This document shows positions 26,178 through 35,812 of a stretch of DNA of 64,000 nucleotides, in pieces. The translations under genes and the position numbers were made by a program. The notes under the pieces were generated by a model, which did not search any database, was not told where the DNA came from, and saw nothing but the letters and a program-made list of their open reading frames with translations. Position 1 is the first letter of the stretch; each line of letters opens with the position of its first letter. This DNA comes from an uncultured Saprospiraceae bacterium. Its GTDB lineage: Bacteria; Bacteroidota; Bacteroidia; Chitinophagales; Saprospiraceae. Location of the stretch: NCBI GenBank assembly GCA_937872385.1, contig CALMSO010000071.1:1-64000 (forward strand), written 5' to 3'.

Positions 26178-27683
26178 TCATTCGCGCTCGTAGCAGCCGA
26201 TGTCAGGATTGGTACGGTCTCTGGAGCTACCTTCTATATCAATGGCAATGGGGCGCGGAAAGTCAATGGGCATAGCCTGCCCTTGCGCTACCGAAAGCGA
26301 ATCGAGGCTATAATCGGCGGCACTGGGGTCCGCGAACAGCTTGTCCATACGCGTAGGGTTCAGGCAGGGGTTGCATTGGTTATCGAGAAAAGCGGCGTAT
26401 TGTCCGTTATTGAATTTGAGCAATTCCTGCACGCGCACAATGCAATGCTCGAAGCGAATATTGAAAAAAGCGGGATCGCTGCCGCCGCGCACATCGGATA
26501 GCTCAAGCTCGTCGTTGCGGGAGCCGAAAATGATTGAATTGCGAAAGCGAGCATTAAGGCGGTATTCGCTGCGGAGGGTGCAGTCCTCATTGTGGCAAAA
26601 GAAATTGCTCATACCCAGCGCCGAGGCATTCACGCCATAGCTGGCAATGGTGCAGTAGGTAAAATTGTAGTCGCCGCCTTGCAAGAGTAGGAGCGAGGTA
26701 GCGCCATTGTTATAAATCAGGCAATTTTCGGCAGTAATGGTGCTGCGATAACCGATGAGGCCGCTACTGGAAGTATTGTAAAACCGGGAGTTGCGCGCCG
26801 TCAGCTCGGCGGTAGAATCCACGAGAATGCCAAAGCGGCTATTGCGCACGGTGGCGTATTCGATGACGTTGCCCCGGCTGCCCCGCCCAATCACGATGCC
26901 ATTCCACTGCCCGGCGGCATTGAGAAACTGCGGCTCCAGGCGATCGCCCTGAATGATGACCGGGTTTTCTTTTGTCCCTTTAATTGTAAGCCGCGCCGAA
27001 GGCTGAATAAGCAGAATGCCGTCATTATAAACGCCACCAAAAATCTCGCTTTGCGCCACGCCCCCGTGCACATGGATGCGCGCCCCCGCCGGGATAACCA
27101 GCTCACAACTGTCCACAAACACTGCGCCGTAAAGGACGTAAGGTTTCGGATCGTCCCAGACCAACTGCCCACTGCCACAAGTAAGCCGTACCGCCACGCC
27201 TTTATTAAAGCGGCTGGGAAAATAATTGGCGTTTTGGCCCCAGGCTTCGAGCTGCACGTATTGGGTATTGCCATTGGTTTCAAATACAATGCGGTCTTCA
27301 ATAACAAAAGGGCTAACCGACAGCGGCTGGTCGGGATCCACCGTCACTTCTACAAAAACGTAAATACTATCTTTAGCCAAGACCTCTACGTTGGTTTGGG
27401 TATTGCCAGGTACGCCATCCACATTCATACGAAAGCGAGCGCTGTTGCCACTTTCGAGCGTAATTTGGGCAATGCGCACGGCCCGGTCATTGCGGTTATA
27501 AATTTTAAAAAGCCTCGTAGCCGAGCCGCGTGCCGTAAAAACCGTATCAAATCGAAGGGTATCCACTGAAAATTCTAATCGGACATTGCTATCGGTTGTA
27601 AAGGCAAATTCATCCTGAATACAGTGCGTCATTAGCAGCATCAGTGCCAGCGCAGCGCCGGCTACCCACCCAAATTGCTTCAT
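26178..27683 (-). CDS. secreted right-handed beta-helix lipoprotein-like protein
   Basis: From ATG at 27683 (an upstream start at 27719 also exists) the protein begins with a hydrophobic segment AGAALALMLLMTHC whose cysteine may be lipidated, although the lipobox is imperfect. The first 130 residues look like an immunoglobulin-type fold (FSVDTLRFDTVFTARGS). The rest has the repeated short strands of a parallel beta-helix (NGIVIGRGSRGNVIEYATV, then NSRFGILVDSTAELTARNS), ending in NPDIGCYE, the closure often seen in Bacteroidota beta-helix proteins. It is expected in the outer envelope. Substrate unknown. Confidence 0.72.
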   Translation of the reverse strand: MKQFGWVAGAALALMLLMTHCIQDEFAFTTDSNVRLEFSVDTLRFDTVFTARGSATRLFKIYNRNDRAVRIAQITLESGNSARFRMNVDGVPGNTQTNVEVLAKDSIYVFVEVTVDPDQPLSVSPFVIEDRIVFETNGNTQYVQLEAWGQNANYFPSRFNKGVAVRLTCGSGQLVWDDPKPYVLYGAVFVDSCELVIPAGARIHVHGGVAQSEIFGGVYNDGILLIQPSARLTIKGTKENPVIIQGDRLEPQFLNAAGQWNGIVIGRGSRGNVIEYATVRNSRFGILVDSTAELTARNSRFYNTSSSGLIGYRSTITAENCLIYNNGATSLLLLQGGDYNFTYCTIASYGVNASALGMSNFFCHNEDCTLRSEYRLNARFRNSIIFGSRNDELELSDVRGGSDPAFFNIRFEHCIVRVQELLKFNNGQYAAFLDNQCNPCLNPTRMDKLFADPSAADYSLDSLSVAQGQAMPIDFPRPIAIDIEGSSRDRTNPDIGCYERE

Positions 27684-27900
27684 GGTTATTGTTTTAGAAT
27701 CGTTCAATCCTTGTTCCATTGGATTGTTGTAATGTCTGAAACGATAAAAAAAACGGTTTCATTTCATGGCAAAAGTACATCGCCTAAATCAGATTGCCCA
27801 AGCAAAGCGTCCAATCCGTCGGCAAAGCTTCGTTTTTTTGCAAAAATGCGTTTTTCAGACAACAAATGACTTTTTTTGCAAAAAGTAGCGTCTTGGCTTT

Positions 27901-27930
27901 CTTGTTTCATAGCAAAAAATTCTACCTTTA
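27901..27930 (+). promoter_or_regulatory. predicted promoter of the glgA-glgC operon
   Basis: TTG at 27902-27904 followed by 18 bases and TACCTTTA (27923-27930) matches the Bacteroidota promoter pattern except for the last base. It lies about 90 bases before the glgA ATG, in the divergent gap upstream of the beta-helix gene. Confidence 0.45.
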
Positions 27931-28021
27931 GGAGCTACGAAAATACCGTGAAGAGCGGTATCGCCCCGATAAAAAAGTGGGCACCTGTATTCAACGCAAA
28001 AAAAGATACCTAACCAGACCT

Positions 28022-29464
28022 ATGAAAGTTTTACATATCAGTGCAGAATGTTATCCGGCGGCCAAATCGGGCGGGCTGGGCGACGTGGTAGGCGCCTTGC
28101 CTAAATACCTCAACCAAGCGGGCGTATCGGCGGGCGTCGTCATTCCGAAATATCAATTGCGCTGGATCAACGAGCACTCGTTTACTCCGGTTTTTCATGG
28201 AGCGGTGCGTCTGCACAATGCCTATGTACCTTTCACGATTGAAAAAGCACAAACCGAAGCATTAGGTTTTCCGCTGTTTGTTGCCAATATTCCCGGCAAA
28301 TTTGACCGCCCTGGCATTTATGCCGACCCCGGCGGCTACATGTATGGCGACGAAGTGGAGCGCTACATCTGTTTCCAGCAGGCAGTGCTGCAATGGATTA
28401 TTCATTCGCCGGGCCGGCCCGCCATATTACATTGCCACGATCACCACACTGGGCTGATTCCCTTTATGGTAAAATACTGCCCCGAATACCGAGCTTTGGA
28501 AAGCACACCGACGGTTTTCACCATTCACAACGGCATGTACACCGGGGCTTTCAGTTGGAGTAAAATGTATCTCCTGCCCTTTTTCTACGGAGAGGCGCGT
28601 GGCTTGCTCGATTGGGCCGACACCATCAGCCCGCTGGCCGCAGGCATCAAAAGCGCCTGGCGCGTGACCACCGTTTCGCCGAGCTATTTTGAAGAACTCA
28701 AGCGCTCATCTAATGGCATGGAATGGCTCTTCTATCATGAGCAGCATAAGAGCCTTGGCTTGATCAATGGCATTGACGCGCAGGTCTGGAATCCTGCTAC
28801 GGATACCTACATTGCCCATCGCTTGGAAAATAACGACTGGAAAACCTTCAAAACGACCAATAAGCAAATACTTGCGCAGCGTTTTAATGTAACGCCGGGC
28901 TTGCCTATTATTACTTTTATCGGACGGTTAGTGATGGAAAAAGGTGCTGATTTGCTGCCCGATCTTTTCACGAAAGTGCTACAAAGTGGTATGCAGGTCA
29001 ATTTTGTAGTACTGGGCACAGGCGAGCCGCGCATTGCCGATGCTTTCCGACAGATGCAACATCATTTTCGCGGTCGTTTCGACGCTTCATTAGAGTATAA
29101 TGAAGGGCTGGCGCACCAGTTGTACGCTGGTTCGGATTTTCTCATCATGCCTTCGCGGGTAGAACCTTGCGGGCTAAATCAGATGTACGCCATGCGCTAT
29201 GGCACCTTGCCCATTGTGCGCTCCGTGGGTGGCCTGCGCGACACCGTACCCGACATTGGCGAGCCAGATGGCAGCGGCCGGGGCATTCGCTTCGACCAGT
29301 TTTCGATTGATGATGGCGCGATGGCTATTTACCGGGCGGCAGATTTATATTTCAACCAGCGACCGGCTTTCGAGCAGATTCGGAAGAAAATCACCGAAGT
29401 AGATTTCTCGTGGGAGCGCGCAGCATCTGCTTATATAAAGGTGTACAGGGAAATGGGGGCGTAA
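28022..29464 (+). CDS. glgA: glycogen/starch synthase (GT5)
   Basis: This transfers glucose from ADP-glucose to glycogen chains. The GT5 signature appears as KSGGLGDVVGALPKYL (residues 14-29, KTGGLG in most relatives). HCHDHHTGLIP lies near residue 138 and the C-terminal acceptor block SRVEPCGLNQMYAMRYGTLP near 376, followed by VGGLRDTV. ATG 28022 is chosen over an in-frame start at 27977 because the family starts with KVLHISAECYP. Its 480 residues are normal. The ADP-glucose producer glgC follows 60 bases downstream. Confidence 0.94.
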   Translation: MKVLHISAECYPAAKSGGLGDVVGALPKYLNQAGVSAGVVIPKYQLRWINEHSFTPVFHGAVRLHNAYVPFTIEKAQTEALGFPLFVANIPGKFDRPGIYADPGGYMYGDEVERYICFQQAVLQWIIHSPGRPAILHCHDHHTGLIPFMVKYCPEYRALESTPTVFTIHNGMYTGAFSWSKMYLLPFFYGEARGLLDWADTISPLAAGIKSAWRVTTVSPSYFEELKRSSNGMEWLFYHEQHKSLGLINGIDAQVWNPATDTYIAHRLENNDWKTFKTTNKQILAQRFNVTPGLPIITFIGRLVMEKGADLLPDLFTKVLQSGMQVNFVVLGTGEPRIADAFRQMQHHFRGRFDASLEYNEGLAHQLYAGSDFLIMPSRVEPCGLNQMYAMRYGTLPIVRSVGGLRDTVPDIGEPDGSGRGIRFDQFSIDDGAMAIYRAADLYFNQRPAFEQIRKKITEVDFSWERAASAYIKVYREMGA

Positions 29465-29525
29465 AATCCATTTATCATCTATTGGTACAAAAATTATACA
29501 AAATTTACTAAGCATAAAACGAAAC

Positions 29526-30800
29526 ATGGCTATCAAAATTATCTCGCTTATCTTGGGAGGAGGTGCCGGCACGCGCTTGTATCCGCTCACGAGCCAACGC
29601 TCTAAACCCGCAGTACCCATCGGAGGGAAATACCGACTCATTGATATTCCGATTTCTAATTGCCTGAACTCCGGGCTGAAACGGATGTTTGTGCTAACGC
29701 AATATAATTCTGCCTCTCTCAATCAGCACATTAAAAACACCTATCACTTTGATGTATTTGGGCGGGGTTTTGTGGACATTCTCGCGGCCGAACAAACGCC
29801 TACCAGCGACAAGTGGTTTCAGGGCACTGCCGATGCCGTGCGCCGCTGTATGCACCACCTCACCAATCACGATTTTGATTACATCCTTATTTTGTCGGGC
29901 GACCAGTTGTACCAAATGAATTTTGAAGAACTCGCAGAGTATCATGTAGATAAAAACGCCGACGTAACCATCGCCACCATCCCCGTGAACGAGCGCGACG
30001 CGCCAGGGTTTGGTATTATGAAGGTGAATGAAGAGGGTATGATTGAAAAATTCACCGAAAAACCGGGTTTAGATATATTGCCCGACTGGGAATCGGCGGT
30101 GCCCGACAAGCTGCGCCAGCAGGGGCGCGTCTATCTTGCTTCGATGGGCATTTATATTTTCAATCGAAAGGTGCTTACGGATATGTTCAAAGAATACCCC
30201 GACGCTATTGATTTTGGCAAGGAGTACATCCCCTTGGCCATAGAATCGGGGCTGCGCGTGGCCAGTTTCTCTTTCGATGGCTACTGGACGGACATTGGTA
30301 CGATTCGCTCATTTTTTGAAGCCAATATCGCGCTAACAGACCCAATTCCAGATTTTAATTTGTTCGACAACGAGCGGCACGTCTATACTCGCCCGCGTAT
30401 GCTGGCGCCGTCCAAGGTATTTGGCACTTGGTTCAATCAGGCCATTTTAGCTGATGGTTGCATTATTCATGCTAAAAAAATCGAACGCTCGATTGTGGGC
30501 ATTCGCTCGCGCATCGGCGAAAACACAGAAATCGCCAAGGCGGTCATTATGGGTAATGATTATTTTGAAACCTTGGAAAAAATTGTACGCCACGAGGAGA
30601 TACCAATGGGTGTAGGCAAGGATTGCTACATTGAAAATGCTATTTTAGATAAAAATTGCCGCATTGGTGATAACGTCATTATCCGAGGTAGCACGCTGCT
30701 GGCCAACGATGAAACCGACACCTATTGCATCCGCGATGGCATTGTAGTGGTAAAGAAAAATGCCGTAATACCCGACGGCAGCCGCATTGGTAGAGTGTAA
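29526..30800 (+). CDS. glgC: glucose-1-phosphate adenylyltransferase
   Basis: This makes ADP-glucose from glucose-1-phosphate and ATP, the committed step of glycogen synthesis. The nucleotidyltransferase start GGGAGTRLYPLTSQRSKPA (about residues 10-28) and the block KYRLIDIPISNCLNSG are intact. GDQLYQMNF (about 120) and FSFDGYWTDIGTIRSFF (about 250) match family motifs. A left-handed beta-helix regulatory domain fills the last 120 residues. At 424 residues it is full length. It is encoded directly after glgA, and a strong terminator follows. Confidence 0.95.
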   Translation: MAIKIISLILGGGAGTRLYPLTSQRSKPAVPIGGKYRLIDIPISNCLNSGLKRMFVLTQYNSASLNQHIKNTYHFDVFGRGFVDILAAEQTPTSDKWFQGTADAVRRCMHHLTNHDFDYILILSGDQLYQMNFEELAEYHVDKNADVTIATIPVNERDAPGFGIMKVNEEGMIEKFTEKPGLDILPDWESAVPDKLRQQGRVYLASMGIYIFNRKVLTDMFKEYPDAIDFGKEYIPLAIESGLRVASFSFDGYWTDIGTIRSFFEANIALTDPIPDFNLFDNERHVYTRPRMLAPSKVFGTWFNQAILADGCIIHAKKIERSIVGIRSRIGENTEIAKAVIMGNDYFETLEKIVRHEEIPMGVGKDCYIENAILDKNCRIGDNVIIRGSTLLANDETDTYCIRDGIVVVKKNAVIPDGSRIGRV

Positions 30801-30915
30801 TACGAATTACGATTTATGATTTACGAATTTGGAGAGTGTTGAAAAACAGTATTTTAGGAATAGATAAGTGCGGCATTTTCAATTGAAAAGCGTATGAAAT
30901 AGTAAGGACCGCACT
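30799..30915. repeat. dispersed intergenic repeat, related to 9793-9915
   Basis: Starting in ACGAATTACGATTTA and including GATAAGTGCGGCATTTTC and AATTGAAAAGCGTATGA, it aligns with the sequence left of attL. Both copies are non-coding. Confidence 0.5.
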
Positions 30916-30921
30916 AAACGG

Positions 30922-30970
30922 TGCGCGGCCCGGTATGGATCAAAGCGTACTGGGCCGCGCATTATTATTT
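30922..30970. terminator. strong bidirectional terminator between glgC and the TonB gene
   Basis: TGCGCGGCCC and GGGCCGCGCA form a ten-base GC-rich perfect stem, followed on the plus strand by TTATTATTT. It serves two convergent genes. Confidence 0.8.
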
Positions 30971-30984
30971 CGTGCATCCGGCGC

Positions 30985-32088
30985 TCACCGGCAAAGCACC
31001 GGCAGCAGACTGTCAAACCAATCCACCGAAGCGATGCTTTTGACCAAACTCAAGTCGGCACAAGCCTCCGGAAATTTATTCATTTCTAAGTACGCCTGCC
31101 CGCGCACATATAGAAAGTTGGCGTCGCGCGGGAACTTATCAATAGCAGCGCTCATTTTGGCAATGCCCGCTTCTTGTTGTTCGCTATTGAACAGCTCCAC
31201 GCCTTCATTGATGAGCGTTGCGGCGGCGCTGTAAGCCTCCACGCGCGCCTTACACTTGCTGGCTTCGGGAACAAAAGTTAGCGAAAGATCATAAGCTGCG
31301 GGCACCTTCGCCTCTTTATAGACGGCGGGTTTCCATTTGCCGGAAGTAGAAGTGGCCACCTCTACGGCTTCATTCCAGAACTCGAAGCCCAAGTCGTTGT
31401 AATCTGTCAGATTGAGAATGCGCACATTGCCGCGGCGGTCAATGAGCAATTGCAAATCAATCACCCCGATTAGGCAGCTATCATTACCTACGGTCGGGTA
31501 GTTCAGCTCTTTATTCAAATGCTCCATCAGTGCATCATTGCCAGCCCGGTACTCGAGCGGCTCGTCAAAAACCGTCCAGATAGTATCGCGGCCCATGACC
31601 TCATAAGGCGGCGCTTCGGTAAGTTTGAAACGCACAGGCAGGTTGTACAGTGTTCGTACAGGTTGTCCCTTATTTTTGCCAGGCACCCACTTCACCTCTT
31701 GGTCTATCATCAATTGGATGAGGCGCAGGGCTTCTACACCACAACCACCACCGATGTCTTTCAGAATTTTCGGATTGGATAGGGCACCATCTTTTTCTAT
31801 AATGAAGGAAAGCACTACCGTGCCTTCGTTGCCATTTTGGCGAGCTTCGATGGGGTAATAAATATTGCGATTAATAAAACTGAGCAACTGCTGCTGTGCG
31901 CACTGGTTTTTGAATTCGATGGTCGTGTCTAAAGTCTCGCAAGCCGGAAAGCGCGGCGGCTCCTCCGCTACCACATACACCGTTGTGTCAGCGGCGGCAG
32001 TTTGGCTGTAAACAACAGGTCCACTTGATAGTAGTAGCAACATTGGAATACACCACCAGCCCGATTTTCTCATAGATTTTCTGTTCAT
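30985..32088 (-). CDS. TonB-domain protein with TPR repeats
   Basis: From ATG 32088 the protein opens with a signal or anchor segment (WWCIPMLLLLSSGPVVYSQ). It then carries a TonB C-terminal-type domain (IYYPIEARQNGNEGTVVLSF, about residues 75-155), a second and weaker copy (GVIDLQLLIDRRGNVRIL), and TPR-like helices at the end (FLYVRGQAYLEMNKFPEACA). Such proteins pass energy to outer-membrane receptors or act as periplasmic scaffolds. Two TonB_C-like copies plus TPR is a common Bacteroidota layout. An upstream start at 32130 is less likely because it precedes the signal peptide with extra residues. Confidence 0.78.
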   Translation of the reverse strand: MNRKSMRKSGWWCIPMLLLLSSGPVVYSQTAAADTTVYVVAEEPPRFPACETLDTTIEFKNQCAQQQLLSFINRNIYYPIEARQNGNEGTVVLSFIIEKDGALSNPKILKDIGGGCGVEALRLIQLMIDQEVKWVPGKNKGQPVRTLYNLPVRFKLTEAPPYEVMGRDTIWTVFDEPLEYRAGNDALMEHLNKELNYPTVGNDSCLIGVIDLQLLIDRRGNVRILNLTDYNDLGFEFWNEAVEVATSTSGKWKPAVYKEAKVPAAYDLSLTFVPEASKCKARVEAYSAAATLINEGVELFNSEQQEAGIAKMSAAIDKFPRDANFLYVRGQAYLEMNKFPEACADLSLVKSIASVDWFDSLLPVLCR

Positions 32089-32333
32089 TGCAAAGGTCTT
32101 TTTTTGAAAAAGGAAAATAAATTGCTGCAAAAGTCACCTTTCTGGGAAGGCTTTTTAAAATAAGCATCCGGACATAATCATTTCAGTGCGAAACGCTACA
32201 AGTAACTGATTTTCAAGTATATAAATATTCAATTAAATAACAAATAACATCAATAAATAACAATGTCCCATTGCTTCCCGTGCGCGAAAATACAAAATTT
32301 GTACAAAAGCAAGCGCCATGTCCCATAACGCCG

Positions 32334-32364
32334 AAAAGCGCTTCCGGAAGAGGGAAACGCTTTT
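32334..32364 (-). terminator. weak hairpin downstream of rpoD
   Basis: AAAAGCG and CGCTTTT flank a loop containing CTTCCGGAAG. On the minus strand it lies about 80 bases after the rpoD stop. A heptad-like run of AAATAAC units lies just beyond (32230-32265). It may end rpoD transcription. Confidence 0.4.
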
Positions 32365-32442
32365 CAGACTTTTACAACTGAACGAAGTCCACCGGATGAT
32401 GTCCCTACGCTCGCCGTGCGCCGCGCACGATGGCTGCCATAC

Positions 32443-33312
32443 TCAGGAACCGAGATAGTGTTTGAGCAATTTGCTGCGATTAGCGGAGCGTAACTTATTG
32501 ATTGCCTTGTCTTTAATCTGGCGTACCCGCTCGCGGGTGAGGCCAAATTTTTCGCCAATATCTTCCAGCGACATGGGGTGCTCCACACCGATGCCGAAGT
32601 ACAACTTGATGACGTCGCACTGGCGGTCGGTCAAAGTACTCAGCGAGCGTTCGATTTCACGGCGCAAGGATTCATTGTATTCCAATTCTTGGTCGGTGCC
32701 AGGCGTGCCGCCATTTTCGAGCACATCAAGCAGCGAATTGTCTTCCCCTTCTACAAAAGGCGCATCCATAGATACGTGGCGAGCGGCCACACCGAGAGTC
32801 GTTTCTACTTCTTCGGTGGGTATTTCGAGCATATTGGCTAATTCTTCCGGGGAAGGTTCGCGCTCGTATTCTTGCTCTAATTCAGAGAAAGCCTTATTGA
32901 TTTTATTGAGTGAGCCGACCTTATTGAGCGGCAAGCGCACGATACGCGACTGCTCGGCCAAAGCTTGCAAAATAGACTGGCGAATCCACCATACGGCGTA
33001 GGATATAAATTTGAAGCCCCGAGTTTCGTCAAATCTTTGCGCTGCCTTGATGAGGCCGAGGTTGCCTTCATTGATCAGGTCGCTTAGCGAAAGCCCCTGA
33101 TTTTGGTATTGCTTGGCAACGGATACGACGAAGCGCAGGTTAGCTTTGGTCAGTTTTTCGAGCGCAATTTGGTCGCCTTGTTTGATACGCTTGGCCAGAT
33201 CCACTTCTTCTTCTGGCGTCAGCAGATCCACTTTACCAATTTCCTGCAAATACTTCTCTAATGATTGACTCTCACGATTCGTAATAGACTTAGTGATCTT
33301 GAGTTGTCTCAT
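32443..33312 (-). CDS. rpoD: primary RNA polymerase sigma factor (RpoD/SigA)
   Basis: This is the housekeeping sigma factor. From ATG 33312 it begins [20 protein letters not shown], the standard Bacteroidota start. Region 1.2 is followed by 2.1-2.4 ([53 protein letters not shown]), region 3 and region 4.2 ([20 protein letters not shown]). The 289-residue length, without a long N-terminal region 1.1, is typical of this phylum. It recognises TTTG/TAnnTTTG promoters of the kind predicted in this window. Confidence 0.96.
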   Translation of the reverse strand: MRQLKITKSITNRESQSLEKYLQEIGKVDLLTPEEEVDLAKRIKQGDQIALEKLTKANLRFVVSVAKQYQNQGLSLSDLINEGNLGLIKAAQRFDETRGFKFISYAVWWIRQSILQALAEQSRIVRLPLNKVGSLNKINKAFSELEQEYEREPSPEELANMLEIPTEEVETTLGVAARHVSMDAPFVEGEDNSLLDVLENGGTPGTDQELEYNESLRREIERSLSTLTDRQCDVIKLYFGIGVEHPMSLEDIGEKFGLTRERVRQIKDKAINKLRSANRSKLLKHYLGS

Positions 33313-33351
33313 GCACTTTAAATCGTTTAAATGTTTACAATGGTGAAACAA

Positions 33352-33815
33352 ACTTGTTCTGATAGAACAGACGGGCAGGATATGGAATGGTACTGCAAGT
33401 TCGGATGCGCATTTCGCTGCGTATTGCTTCGGTGCCGATTAGTCATGCGTGTTTTCTCTTTCCTGTGTTTTATCAAGCCCTTGTGCCTTGGAATTCATAA
33501 CAAGGCACAAAATTAAACCAAATATCCCTTTCTGTCAAGTATAAATTGAATGTATATTCTATCCAGCATCTCTGCCAACAATATTAGACGTAAAATAGTT
33601 GACAGGGTCACAAGCGTAAAACTTGCAAAAGTCATTTTTTTCTTTTTTATTGCGTCGGTACTCTGTATGAAAACCGATTAGAAAGCGGTCGGGCTTTAAT
33701 TTAGCCAAAATATGGATGTTGTTTATTAAGAAAAGACGAATTTTTGCAGCTTTTTTTCAAAAATGCTTGTTGCCTTTTTCACCGAAAACAGAACTCAAAC
33801 CAACAAAAAAATCGT
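33352..33815. other. divergent promoter region between rpoD and the START-like gene
   Basis: About 460 AT-rich bases upstream of both genes. I see no RNA gene and no ORF with family features. The region should hold both promoters, but no single TTTG/TAnnTTTG pair stands out clearly. Confidence 0.4.
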
Positions 33816-34196
33816 ATGGAACGTGTTAAAATAACCCTGGAATTCCTATTCCGGGCTTCGCCCACTATTTTGTATCAGTTTCTGACTACGCCTTCCTGCC
33901 TCATTCGCTGGTTTTGCGATAAGGTGGATATTCAAGGTGACACCTATGTGTTTGGATGGGACAAATATACCCAATTGGCCGAATTGGTGGACGATATCGA
34001 GGAGGAGCGCCTGCGTTTTCGGTGGGAAGATGCCGAAGACCCGGCCGAATACTTAGAGTTCAGGATTTCGCGCTCGCCAGTGACCGACGAAACCATTCTC
34101 GAAATCATTGATTTTTGTGATGCCGACGAAGTGGACGACCAGAAGCAGCTCTGGAAAACCCAGATTGAGCAATTGCGCAAAGAAACGGGCAGCTGA
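33816..34196 (+). CDS. START-like domain protein (Bacteroidota-conserved)
   Basis: From ATG 33816 the 126-residue protein starts ERVKITLEFLFRASPTILYQ and contains LTTPSCLIRWFCDKVDIQGD, the core of the START-like family found next to rpoD in many Bacteroidota. The fold is a hydrophobic ligand pocket of the SRPBCC type. Its natural ligand is unknown. The in-frame extension to 33744 would add a poorly formed N-terminus and is not adopted. Confidence 0.82.
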   Translation: MERVKITLEFLFRASPTILYQFLTTPSCLIRWFCDKVDIQGDTYVFGWDKYTQLAELVDDIEEERLRFRWEDAEDPAEYLEFRISRSPVTDETILEIIDFCDADEVDDQKQLWKTQIEQLRKETGS

Positions 34197-34246
34197 GCCA
34201 ATGGCCGCGCGCCCGTGCCCTGCTTATTTATTGTAGCAAATTAGAT

Positions 34247-34618
34247 TCAGGCATTCTCGATGAGCGCCCATACAATAAAGACAAGCCCAGCCAGCGCAAA
34301 CAAACCACCCAAAAACCCCAGCAAGCCAGATAAGATACCAAGTGCAGAGATAATCCCCAGCCCGATACCAGCCGCCAGCAGCAGTAGCCCCAGCCGGAAG
34401 TTGCCATCGTTCAGCAGGTCAGGGGCTGCGGCCTTGTGCCAGCGTTTGTCCGCTTTTTTTTGTATTTTTTCGGCGCGTTTTTGCAGCCGTTTTTCCATTT
34501 GGGTTGGTTGGGGTTGTGCTATAGTCGTTTCAGCCGGAGTAGCCACTACCGCATGAGCCGGAGAAGGCAGCAGCAAAGTAAAACCACAAAGCAACATTAC
34601 AATTGTAAGAACTTTCAT
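34247..34618 (-). CDS. small secreted/membrane protein with two hydrophobic segments
   Basis: From ATG 34618 (34630 is the alternative) the product has a signal peptide (MKVLTIVMLLCGFTLLLPSPAHA) of normal length and composition, a basic lysine/glutamate stretch (EKRLQKRAEKIQKKADKRW), and two hydrophobic segments near the C-terminus (LGLLLLAAGIGLGIISALG, then LFALAGLVFIVWALI). It resembles short Bacteroidota proteins of unknown role. The longer ORF to 34762 is translated from the 8-bp repeat and is not real. Confidence 0.6.
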   Translation of the reverse strand: MKVLTIVMLLCGFTLLLPSPAHAVVATPAETTIAQPQPTQMEKRLQKRAEKIQKKADKRWHKAAAPDLLNDGNFRLGLLLLAAGIGLGIISALGILSGLLGFLGGLFALAGLVFIVWALIENA

Positions 34619-34710
34619 AAACCATTCCATTTTTTTGGTGATTAATTGTTTTACGATAACAAGATGCAAAAAATTGGGAAACGCCCTTATTTCAACAGCC
34701 ATTTTTTTAA

Positions 34711-34826
34711 ACACACCCACACACCCACACATCAACACATCAACACACCAACACACCAACACATCAACACATCAACACACCAACACATCAACACATCAAC
34801 ACATCAACACATCAACACATTCAACA
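34711..34826. repeat. 8-bp tandem repeat (CACATCAA / CACACCAA), about 14 units
   Basis: Units of eight bases run almost without interruption between the divergent starts of the small membrane protein (34618) and the TPR lipoprotein (34850). Since eight is not a multiple of three, all plus-strand frames remain open, which produces an artificial ORF (34646-) reading Thr-His-Gln-His-Ile-Asn repeats. The tract can slip during replication and would then change the spacing of promoter elements. Confidence 0.9.
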
Positions 34827-34849
34827 CACCATCTAAAACCACAACCATC

Positions 34850-35812
34850 ATGCAAAAACCACTACTTTTCCTTTGCTTCATCGCACTGAGCCTCTGGCAA
34901 TGCCAATCTTCCGATACACAAAATACAGCTACCGCAGCCGAACCCGAACCTGAAGCCTACGCACTTGACGGCAAGCCACTCTACCCGCCAGCCGATTCCG
35001 AGGCAGCCCTGCGCCGCAAGGATAGCCTGCTAACCATCGCCCGCGACAACTTTGAGCAAAACCCTACAGCGCTTGACAACATCATCTGGCTTGGCCGACG
35101 CGTAGCTTATCTGAGCCGCTACCGCGAAGCCATTGACATTTTCAGCGAAGGCATCCGGCAGCACCCCGATGCGCCCGAACTCTACCGCCACCGAGGGCAT
35201 CGCTACCTCACACTGCGCCAGTTTGACCAAGCAATTGTGGACTTTGAGCGCGCCGCCGAACTGGTACGCGGCCGCCCCATCAGCATCGAACCCGACGGCG
35301 TACCCAATGCGATCAACCAGCCTTTGTCCACCCTGCAATTCAACATCTGGTATCACTGGGCGCTGGCGTATTATCTGAAAGGCGATTTTGCGAAAGCAGC
35401 CGACATTTACGAGCGCTGTATGAATTATTCTACTAATCCGGATTTGCTCACAGCTACCGCCGACTGGCTGTACATGACCTACCGCCGCCTCGGTGACACG
35501 GAAAAAGCGAACCAGGTGCTGGAAAAAATCAGTCCTGACCTCGAAATTGTAGAAAATACCTCGTATTTCAATCGCTTACTAATGTACAAAGGGCTAAAAG
35601 ACCCTGCCGAACTGCTCAACCTCGATGCCCCCGCTACCGACCTCGACGCGCTGCTCAATGTCGTAACCCAAGGCTACGGCGTAGGCAACTGGTACTGGTA
35701 CAATGGAAACACAGCCAAAGCTGAAGAAATCTTCCGCAAAGTAACCGCAACCGACTACTGGGCAGCTTTTGGCTACATTGCCGCCGAGGCAGATTTAACA
35801 CGAATGCAGTAG
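34850..35812 (+). CDS. TPR-containing lipoprotein
   Basis: From ATG 34850 the 320-residue protein starts MQKPLLFLCFIALSLWQC with a lipidation cysteine at residue 18. The mature part has tetratricopeptide-like helices (AIDIFSEGIRQHPDAPELYR, then YLTLRQFDQAIVDFERAAEL and YYLKGDFAKAADIYERC). It is anchored in the envelope and probably acts as a scaffold. The ORF could extend upstream to 34646 only through the 8-bp repeat. It shares the TPR theme with the OmpA gene that follows. Confidence 0.8.
   Translation: MQKPLLFLCFIALSLWQCQSSDTQNTATAAEPEPEAYALDGKPLYPPADSEAALRRKDSLLTIARDNFEQNPTALDNIIWLGRRVAYLSRYREAIDIFSEGIRQHPDAPELYRHRGHRYLTLRQFDQAIVDFERAAELVRGRPISIEPDGVPNAINQPLSTLQFNIWYHWALAYYLKGDFAKAADIYERCMNYSTNPDLLTATADWLYMTYRRLGDTEKANQVLEKISPDLEIVENTSYFNRLLMYKGLKDPAELLNLDAPATDLDALLNVVTQGYGVGNWYWYNGNTAKAEEIFRKVTATDYWAAFGYIAAEADLTRMQ

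Noticed and set aside
34711..34826. CRISPR-like reading of the CACATCAA tract
   Set aside because: Units are contiguous with no spacers; it is a simple tandem repeat.
34646..34849. N-terminal extension of the TPR lipoprotein with Thr-His-Gln-His repeats
   Set aside because: The extension is the 8-bp repeat in translation. The real protein begins at 34850 with a signal peptide and lipobox.
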